DNA from: Nemertoderma westbladi
Taxonomy: Eukaryota > Xenacoelomorpha > Nemertodermatida > Nemertodermatidae
Length of the DNA stretch: 64,000 nucleotides
Direction: 5' to 3'
NCBI GenBank assembly: GCA_032718475.1
Contig: JAUCBJ010008528.1
Coordinates: forward strand, 62,001-126,000
Under the pieces are notes generated by a model that was not told the DNA's origin, ran no database searches, and saw only the letters and a program-made list of their open reading frames with translations. The position numbers and the translations under genes are program-made. Position 1 is the first letter of the stretch. Every line of letters starts with the position of its first letter. This document shows positions 59,401 to 64,000 of this stretch, piece after piece.

Positions 59401-60216
59401 ACCAATCTGGGCTGTTGCCGTTTTCTTTAGAACAAACAGCGTGCCGTTTGGACTATCGCGGGCGCCAAATATCCTAACGTACATCTGATATGTAACCACT
59501 GGGCCGGATAAGTCTTCATTCTCAAACCAGAGAAATCGAAGGCTATCCTGGTCTGCCTTACAGGCTCTTACCTGGTGGAACATCGCCTCGATGTCACAAG
59601 TAAATGCGAATCGCCGCTGTCTAAAACGCAACAGTATTCCAATCAAATAATTATTCAGGTTGGGACCATCCATCAACTCTGAATTCAGGGACATACCTCT
59701 ATAGACTGCTGCGCAGTCATTGACTACTCGGACTTTGTCTGGTTTGTCAGGGTGAGTCACATAGTGGTGTGGAAGGTAATAAGTCTGGTCTGTCACTAAG
59801 TCAGGGTCCTCTACCTTCCCAGCAAATCCCTTGGCGAAATAGTTGTTGATCTGGGCGCAATACTTCTCCCTAATGCCTGGATTCTTCAACAACCGAGCCC
59901 TTACTCCGTTTAATCTTTTCAAGGCTAAGTTATAGTTGTTCTCCAACTTAGGTGGTTGTCGACGCCACAACATTCCAACTTCAAAATGTCCAGTCGGTAG
60001 TAGACGTATGGTATCTTCCATCATCTCCAGCGACCGTTTCTCATCAGTAGACATGGCTAGGTCATATCCACCGGGTTCCATTGCGTCCCTATCCAGCCAT
60101 TCGACGGTTCTGGCTCCTGTCTCGAGGTCCTGGCGTATCAATTCCTTCTGTAATTCCTCCTCACTGTATTGGAAAATGTCGAGGTCTCGATATTTAGCCA
60201 CTTGACCCTCCACCAT
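56467..60216 (-). CDS. BEL/Pao retrotransposon pol: RT, RNase H, integrase
   Basis: 1,249 open codons. Reverse transcriptase lies at about 130-300: KVRVVNDCAAVYRG, CDIEAMFHQV with catalytic D208, and YMDD at 287-290. RNase H lies at about 465-595 (HLFSDASDTGFGMVAYLRR, PRAELQAAV, PADITSRG). A low-complexity linker follows (about 640-740) with three SLERPEE repeats and an in-frame palindrome insert. The integrase zinc domain is at about 890-930 (HKRLHHAG ... CLVCK), and the DDE core has D962, D1024 (SDKGTNF) and E1074 (SWERLV). The C-terminal piece is typical of BEL/Pao. The ORF starts at the edge of an inserted LINE, so the first residues are junction, not native. It is intact after that point and the catalytic residues are all present. 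Confidence 0.95.
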   Translation of the reverse strand: MVEGQVAKYRDLDIFQYSEEELQKELIRQDLETGARTVEWLDRDAMEPGGYDLAMSTDEKRSLEMMEDTIRLLPTGHFEVGMLWRRQPPKLENNYNLALKRLNGVRARLLKNPGIREKYCAQINNYFAKGFAGKVEDPDLVTDQTYYLPHHYVTHPDKPDKVRVVNDCAAVYRGMSLNSELMDGPNLNNYLIGILLRFRQRRFAFTCDIEAMFHQVRACKADQDSLRFLWFENEDLSGPVVTYQMYVRIFGARDSPNGTLFVLKKTATAQIGKYPVEVIESILRNFYMDDGLVSKDTAEQAIEVAHGLQECLATGGFPLTKFTTNSEALLESFPVKDRGSGDIELGVEPIPMARVLGLAWNPNSDKFQVRVRFEPSSPDKVLTKRICLSTLSRLFDPMNFISPVILQARACMRKIWLSDIEWDEPISPIHAKQWREWEAELHLLKNIDVPRSYFPNQLVFPADLELHLFSDASDTGFGMVAYLRREVSQDKFETAFVTSRSKTMPVKYMTVPRAELQAAVVSVEVSKQIIEELDTTLTLFYWADASLVLVYIAADNIALKTFVGNRRAQIVDLSTKEQWRHCPGVLNPADITSRGAMPAEFCQEESQEFWLHGPDFLTRTQEHWPERLKIVTNPMPEDAEVKVEKVSKSKSKAKLKSLERPEESLERPEESLERPGDLSDQQTYVTTRSGRVSYDIKPPLQTRRQSQLVSDGQKMTDTMEPLVSEPAGLDSKLPLVSGQPSLALESCSVYDKLLNSSASWLTICKRTAWLSRYVSYLCLKHSEHLREPLSTNRERIRKLKQPLTEDEIDQAELKHLKHYQMCAFPKEFHLLSAQRPVLYKPLRKWSPLIHKGLICHRSRIQTVDINSQFRFPVIIPSHPIELQRAILWDIHKRLHHAGKLHCLSAARQRFILLQPSRAVGTMYDACLVCKRVNARVLEQEMAELPEARVQAYDPPFTNTGVDCFGPIEAKSGRLTHKRWGLLLTCMASRAIHIERVADMSTKSLLLALKRFMARRGLVKAFYSDKGTNFVGGNSELNAAHKAAQNKEISAALLPQRVEWRFNTPESPWRGGSWERLVRSVKQAIAKTLPVNKQLTDDELVTAFIEIEHTLNSRPIAMLPDGVALTPNHLLMQSPAFLVPASEPVSADLYSHKRWKVTQFVAYTFWEYWREYYLPTISTRTKWYKTVRSLQRGDYVLITEPIVKRKYWETGVILHTHPDLQNIVRTVTVKIRCKCPHPKKCKTNGLHTLD
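58029..58046. repeat. Dispersed palindrome, copy 5 (in frame in BEL pol)
   Basis: CCAAACCCGCAGGTTCGG, read on minus as SEPAGLDS (about residues 724-731) in the RNase H-integrase linker. Confidence 0.8.
58190..58252 (-). repeat. 24-bp tandem repeat in the pol linker
   Basis: GGCCGCTCCAATGACTCTTCA is repeated with a 24-bp period three times, giving SLERPEE repeats in the RNase H-integrase linker. The period keeps the frame. Confidence 0.9.
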
Positions 60217-61955
60217 GGAAATCGATCAATCTGCTTACTGGGCGGAAAAGCCAACCAACCACCAAGGTTAAGGCTGAATCACCAGCCGATCGCCTCAATG
60301 GTTGGAAAGCCCACTTTGAAAAGCTCCTCAATAATGACAGGGTATTGCCTGATAACTTTATAGAAGTAAAAGTGTCTGAGTCTGTACTCCCAGATATTCC
60401 CATTGGCGATATCTCCTTTGCAGAAGTGAAGGCTGCTGCAAAGAGCATTAAGACCAATCGTGCCAGTGGAGTAGATGGTGTTCCCCCTGAGGTCTTTAAA
60501 ATACCTGAGTGTTTAAAGCTCATCTATCCCATCATAGTAGACATGTACCGTACAACAAGAGTCCCACAAGAAATGAAAACAAATAAGTTGGTGCCAGTCC
60601 CCAAGAAGGGCAACCTAACACTCTATGGTTCTTTTCGGGGAATCTCATTGATCTCGATTGCTGCAAAACTATACAATAGAATTCTATTAAATCGCATCAG
60701 GGATCCCATAGAGAGACTGCTACGTGGAAATCAGAATGGGTTCCGTAAAGGTCGTGGGACCATGGAGCCCATTTTGGCACTTAGAAGGATAATTGAAGAG
60801 TTATCAAAAAAGAAAGACAGGCATCTGGCTGTTATCTTTGTTGACTTCTTCAAGGCCTTTGATTCAGTCTCTCGCTCACGTATGTTCAGCATACTTTCAT
60901 TATATGGGATTCCTGATGAAATTATTGCAGCAATCAGATCAGTATACGATGGTTCGACAACATTTGTGTCTACTGTTGACGGTGACACAGAACCATTTGA
61001 AGTGTTATGGGGCGTACTCCAAGGAGACACACTTGCACCATTCTTGTTCATTATTGTGGTTGACTATGTTCTACGCATGTCCTTAGATCATCATAATGAT
61101 GATGGGGTGATGATAACTCCACCTACTGGCTCCAGAAGTCGAGGAAATCCTGCCAAGTACCTAACTGATCTAGACTTTGCTGATGACTTAGGAGTACTCT
61201 CAGAATCATTAGAGGGAGCCCAGCGGCTCCTCAGCTCATTAGAACATGCTGCTTCTAGTGTTGGTCTTTTTATTAACTCCAGAAAGACCAAAATTCTGAC
61301 AGTTAACTTTGAAAGTCCTCAGCAAGTCTCTGATCGGATGAGCATAAGCTCAAAGGATGGTATGCTTGAGCATGTGGACGACTTCTGTTACCTGGGATCA
61401 TGGATCCGGAAGTCAGGTGAGGACCTTCGAATACGTAAGGGAAAGGCATGGGCAGCCTTGAATAGGCTTTCCAGGATTTGGAAGTCACCTAGAATTAATC
61501 GGAAACTTAAGGTCCGATTATTTAGAGCAGCAGTAGTTCCAGTACTCCTCTACAGGAGTCCATGCTGGGCTCTAACTGCTGAGGACACCAAATCTCTGGA
61601 TGGCACATTCACAAGAATGCTACGCCGGGTACATTGTGTCAAGTACAATGCACACATCTCCAACCAGACACTATATAACATTGGAGGTGTCTCATTGGTT
61701 CCCCCAAGCTTGACACTAGAACAAAATTGCCTCCGCTTTGCAGGACATTGCTTTCGCCGTGAGGACCAGCCAGTGCATAATCTTGTACTTTGGCAGCCTC
61801 ATGGAGTGAATAAGCATGGTGGACAGCCCATGACTTTCTTGAGACGCATCTTAAAGGACACTGGCCTTAAAGATGCGGATGATCTAGCAAATGTCATGGG
61901 TGATAGGGAGTTGTGGCGGTGCAATTTTGTTGACAAGCCGGCACAGCATTCTTAA
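60213..61955 (+). CDS. Non-LTR retrotransposon reverse transcriptase, 5'-truncated
   Basis: Open from the insertion edge; the first good start codon is well inside (about 60,345). RT blocks in order: KTNRASGVDGVPPEVFK, YGSFRGISLISIAAKLYNRI, NQNGFRKGRGTMEPILALRR, AVIFVDFFKAFDSV (first catalytic Asp), VLQGDTLAPFLF and LTDLDFADDLGVL (FADD box). The thumb and C-terminal region contain HVDDFCYLGSWIRKSGED, LFRAAVVPVLLYRSPCWAL and the RFAGHCFRRED tail. No RNase H. I do not assign a clade with confidence; the tail and simple-repeat 3' end would fit RTE-like groups. The intact frame suggests a recent insertion. Confidence 0.93.
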   Translation, partial: PWKSINLLTGRKSQPTTKVKAESPADRLNGWKAHFEKLLNNDRVLPDNFIEVKVSESVLPDIPIGDISFAEVKAAAKSIKTNRASGVDGVPPEVFKIPECLKLIYPIIVDMYRTTRVPQEMKTNKLVPVPKKGNLTLYGSFRGISLISIAAKLYNRILLNRIRDPIERLLRGNQNGFRKGRGTMEPILALRRIIEELSKKKDRHLAVIFVDFFKAFDSVSRSRMFSILSLYGIPDEIIAAIRSVYDGSTTFVSTVDGDTEPFEVLWGVLQGDTLAPFLFIIVVDYVLRMSLDHHNDDGVMITPPTGSRSRGNPAKYLTDLDFADDLGVLSESLEGAQRLLSSLEHAASSVGLFINSRKTKILTVNFESPQQVSDRMSISSKDGMLEHVDDFCYLGSWIRKSGEDLRIRKGKAWAALNRLSRIWKSPRINRKLKVRLFRAAVVPVLLYRSPCWALTAEDTKSLDGTFTRMLRRVHCVKYNAHISNQTLYNIGGVSLVPPSLTLEQNCLRFAGHCFRREDQPVHNLVLWQPHGVNKHGGQPMTFLRRILKDTGLKDADDLANVMGDRELWRCNFVDKPAQHS

Positions 61956-62001
61956 AAATGCAGCTGCAATGCAGCATGCCAATCCTAGTAGTAGTAGTAG
62001 T
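60213..62001 (+). mobile_element. 5'-truncated LINE inserted antisense in the BEL element
   Basis: Splits the BEL coding region: protease-side sequence resumes near 62,002 and pol resumes at 60,212. The LINE reading frame is already open at its first bases (WKSINLLTGRKSQ), so the 5' end, including the endonuclease, is missing. The 3' end carries AATGCAGCTGCAATGCAGC and a short (AGT)n tail, which is typical of LINEs that end in a simple repeat rather than poly-A. A second, 98%-like 3' fragment lies at 30,984. Confidence 0.9.
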
Positions 62002-63150
62002 AATGTCGGTATAAGTCAAAACGTTACTCAGATAAGTAGCGTGGGCCGCTGAACCAGACCCACGGGTCTGATAACAGTAGTCCTCGGGTTCACTATCTGT
62101 CCGGTCGTTGTGAAGTGGTTCCGACAACCTAACATTATCGGGAATCAACTCCTCGTCCGACTCGCTAAAGTCACTATAGTGGTCAATACAGGTTCTCCTA
62201 AACTCGTCTATGTCTGGTGGTTCTACTAACGGTGGTTGAATTATAGGCTGTAATTCATCATATCTGTTCATTGGCTTGTCGCCACCTGTAAACTCATAAG
62301 ACATGGGTACTCTTGTATACCAACCTAGTATGGTCCTATGGGCATGTGGTCCATTGACATGCGGTTCAGCTGGTCTCGTTTCCCATATTTGGTGTGCGAT
62401 CAGCTGTTCTGCACCAATCAACATAGAAACATTCCTATAACCTACCTGGTGTCTGGGTATCCTGAGCTTGTCAAAATACTCCTGTGCTATGGGACTCATC
62501 GGTGGCACCTTACCTAACTGCCTGCCGAATCCCTTCATAGCTAGACACTTAAATCCGTCCAATGGCAAAGCTTTCCGTTCTTGTCGAGTGTGTTGGTCTC
62601 TCGGAAGTAGGGAATCTAGTTCTACCGAAATTCTGTGTCCCTTGAGGTCTCCTACCCCATGCATAGACTTCAACTCTATTTGGATCTCCTCGGCGTCCTG
62701 GAAGCTAGAAACGGCTCTCGCCACTTCCTCGTCGATATACGATAATGTGGACGCAGTGTCCAACATCACATATATTCGCTTCGATCCCTTATCGCCAGTA
62801 AGTTTCACCGGAATCACGCTAAATATTTCCGACGTGGCCGATGATAAATACGTCCGCGCGCTGGTCGATGAACTATCCGCGGTGAAACCTTGGCAGGTTA
62901 CTTCTCTCGCGCTCGACTCGCCATCCTCATCCGACGAACCTGGTTGGTAACCATCGTCCTGGATGCCAGTGTACGTATTCCTCCTTATCGATACGGGTTC
63001 TTTGCTCCCCTTCCTGTGAGGATTTCGCTGTAAGTAACGGTCCGTTGGGGGTATGGAAATCCGCATGTAGCAACTTGTGATGTAGTCTGCCGCATTCCAT
63101 GCATCCGTCCTTGCTGTTCGGGCACTGCCGCCGTACATGGCCTGGCGCAA
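62002..63150 (-). CDS. BEL/Pao protease region
   Basis: Minus-strand frame continuing from gag into pol. RIYVMLDTASTLSYIDEEVA is the aspartic-protease active-site region, with DTA as the catalytic triplet. It is followed by KCLAMKGFGRQL, MLIGAEQLIAHQIWE and HRTILGWYTRVP, the usual BEL segment between protease and RT. The useful start is set by the frame change from gag near 63,000, not by a Met. The reading frame runs into the antisense LINE (C-terminal TTTTTRIGMLHC is LINE tail), so the native join to pol at 60,216 is lost. One in-frame palindrome insert lies at 62,054-62,070. Confidence 0.88.
62054..62070. repeat. Dispersed palindrome, copy 6 (in frame in the BEL protease ORF)
   Basis: CCAGACCCACGGGTCTG, read on minus as QTRGSGS. 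Its two AA-to-AG changes are symmetrical, so the palindrome is kept. Confidence 0.75.
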
Positions 63151-63997
63151 GACATGCCCAACAAGTGTCCAATGTCCGCACTTGAACTCTTCTCTGTTCC
63201 GAATTTAATTCTTTGAACCGTCTGCAACTATCTAACTTATGATCGTCAGATCTTACCTCCTTTAGTAAACAGTATTGGCAACCTACAAATCCATCCGGCA
63301 ACTCCTGTTGCTTTAACCTAGGTCTATCTAACCGCTCACCTGACCATACTCGCGAGTCTGATCTAAAGGCTGGGGTACTCGAATTATATCTGTCTACTGA
63401 GTTAAATGTCACAGTGGTCCTGTCGTCGTCAAAACTTACCATAGACTTACCGGTAACAGGTTTAGACTCCCTCATATTCTCCTCTGAGAAGTTTGATTTC
63501 ATCTCTGCTACTGCGTCTGTGGCTATCATGTCATGAATATGCTGAAGTGTCAACACCTTACCTTGGCCCTCCAACTTATTCTCTAATTTGCGCCATTTCT
63601 GTCTGTAACGCATGTTTAAACGTCTTATTACGCTTTTCAAAACTTCGGCGTGGTCACCATGATGAGGTAGATTCACCGTCCTCAAGATGTCCAATGCGTT
63701 CGAAATAGCGTTCGCTAAGTTCAACAGCTCTAACGGAGTTGTAATCCTTCCGCCCTTACCCAAGTCTTCTACTATCGACTGCGCCATCTTCGTTTTGTTC
63801 CCGTAGATGTCGCTAAGCGTCTTCATTGCTAACTCGAATGCTCTTTCATTGCCGACGAAGTTATCAGCAATGGCTCTAGGTTCTCGATGGAGCATCTGAA
63901 GCAAATAGTTGAACTTCTCGTTGGGAGTAAAGGTGCTGTTGGTTAGCTGCTCGTCGACATAGGTTTTGAAAGTCCTCCAATGCTTATGGTTGCCCAT
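62927..63997 (-). CDS. BEL/Pao gag, 5' end near or beyond the window edge
   Basis: Contains the BEL gag core (FNYLLQMLHREPRAIADNFV, AFELAMKTLSDIYGNK, LKSVIRRLNMRYRQKWRKLE) and a zinc-binding end (CQYCLLKEVRSDDHKLDSC, CWACLAPGHVRRQC, CMECGRLHHKLLH). The frame ends at 62,927 in sequence already covered by the protease frame; gag to protease needs a +1 shift in about 62,930-63,030. The first Met lies 3 bases from the window end, so the true N-terminus may be outside. It would package element RNA into virus-like particles. Confidence 0.9.
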   Translation of the reverse strand: MGNHKHWRTFKTYVDEQLTNSTFTPNEKFNYLLQMLHREPRAIADNFVGNERAFELAMKTLSDIYGNKTKMAQSIVEDLGKGGRITTPLELLNLANAISNALDILRTVNLPHHGDHAEVLKSVIRRLNMRYRQKWRKLENKLEGQGKVLTLQHIHDMIATDAVAEMKSNFSEENMRESKPVTGKSMVSFDDDRTTVTFNSVDRYNSSTPAFRSDSRVWSGERLDRPRLKQQELPDGFVGCQYCLLKEVRSDDHKLDSCRRFKELNSEQRRVQVRTLDTCWACLAPGHVRRQCPNSKDGCMECGRLHHKLLHADFHTPNGPLLTAKSSQEGEQRTRIDKEEYVHWHPGRWLPTRFVG

Positions 63998-64000
63998 AAA

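Noticed and set aside
56509-60205. Plus-strand ORFs opposite BEL pol
   Set aside because: Antisense shadows of a clearly conserved RT-RNase H-integrase frame.

Overview
The window is nuclear DNA of a metazoan, most likely a marine invertebrate. It has spliceosomal exons of a class IIa histone deacetylase, an animal-type CW/PWWP chromatin-reader gene, BEL/Pao and non-LTR retrotransposons, tRNA-derived SINEs and many foldback or MITE-like elements in an AT-rich background. There is no bacterial gene organisation. I cannot name the species from the sequence alone.

Layout. (1) Positions 1 to about 26,980 are one unbroken satellite of roughly 840 copies of a 32-bp unit, with internal kilobase-scale duplications. 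(2) Positions 26,987 to 47,667 hold plus-strand exons of an HDAC4/5/7/9-type gene. Three consecutive exons (43,949-44,093, 44,830-45,043 and 47,460-47,667), joined to 32,855-33,167, rebuild the N-terminal half of the deacetylase domain with matching splice phases. A further candidate exon (26,987-27,106) starts at the satellite edge. The C-terminal half of the domain is not seen in the window. (3) The large intron between 33,167 and 43,949 holds an intronless 687-residue CW + PWWP gene (36,171-38,234), an inverted minisatellite, a 12 x 41-bp minisatellite, a Helitron-like tandem-repeat element, a foldback element and a dead LINE. (4) Positions 47,849 to 49,320 hold a piggyBac-like MITE and tRNA-SINE copies. 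(5) Positions 49,320 to 64,000 are minus-strand LTR-retroelement territory: a BEL/Pao gag-protease-RT-RNase H-integrase element split by an antisense LINE, then an LTR with an adjoining primer-binding site, then an unusual 1,133-codon ORF with a DEDD-exonuclease-like core and three CCHC zinc knuckles.

How it fits together. The HDAC gene appears to have been expanded by repeats: a satellite at its upstream edge, a nested single-exon chromatin-reader gene, and retroelements downstream. The most unusual observations are the exonuclease/zinc-knuckle ORF behind an LTR and PBS, an 18-bp palindrome found six times across the two LTR elements (four times in frame inside proteins), the satellite ending at a splice acceptor, and the nested CW-PWWP gene.
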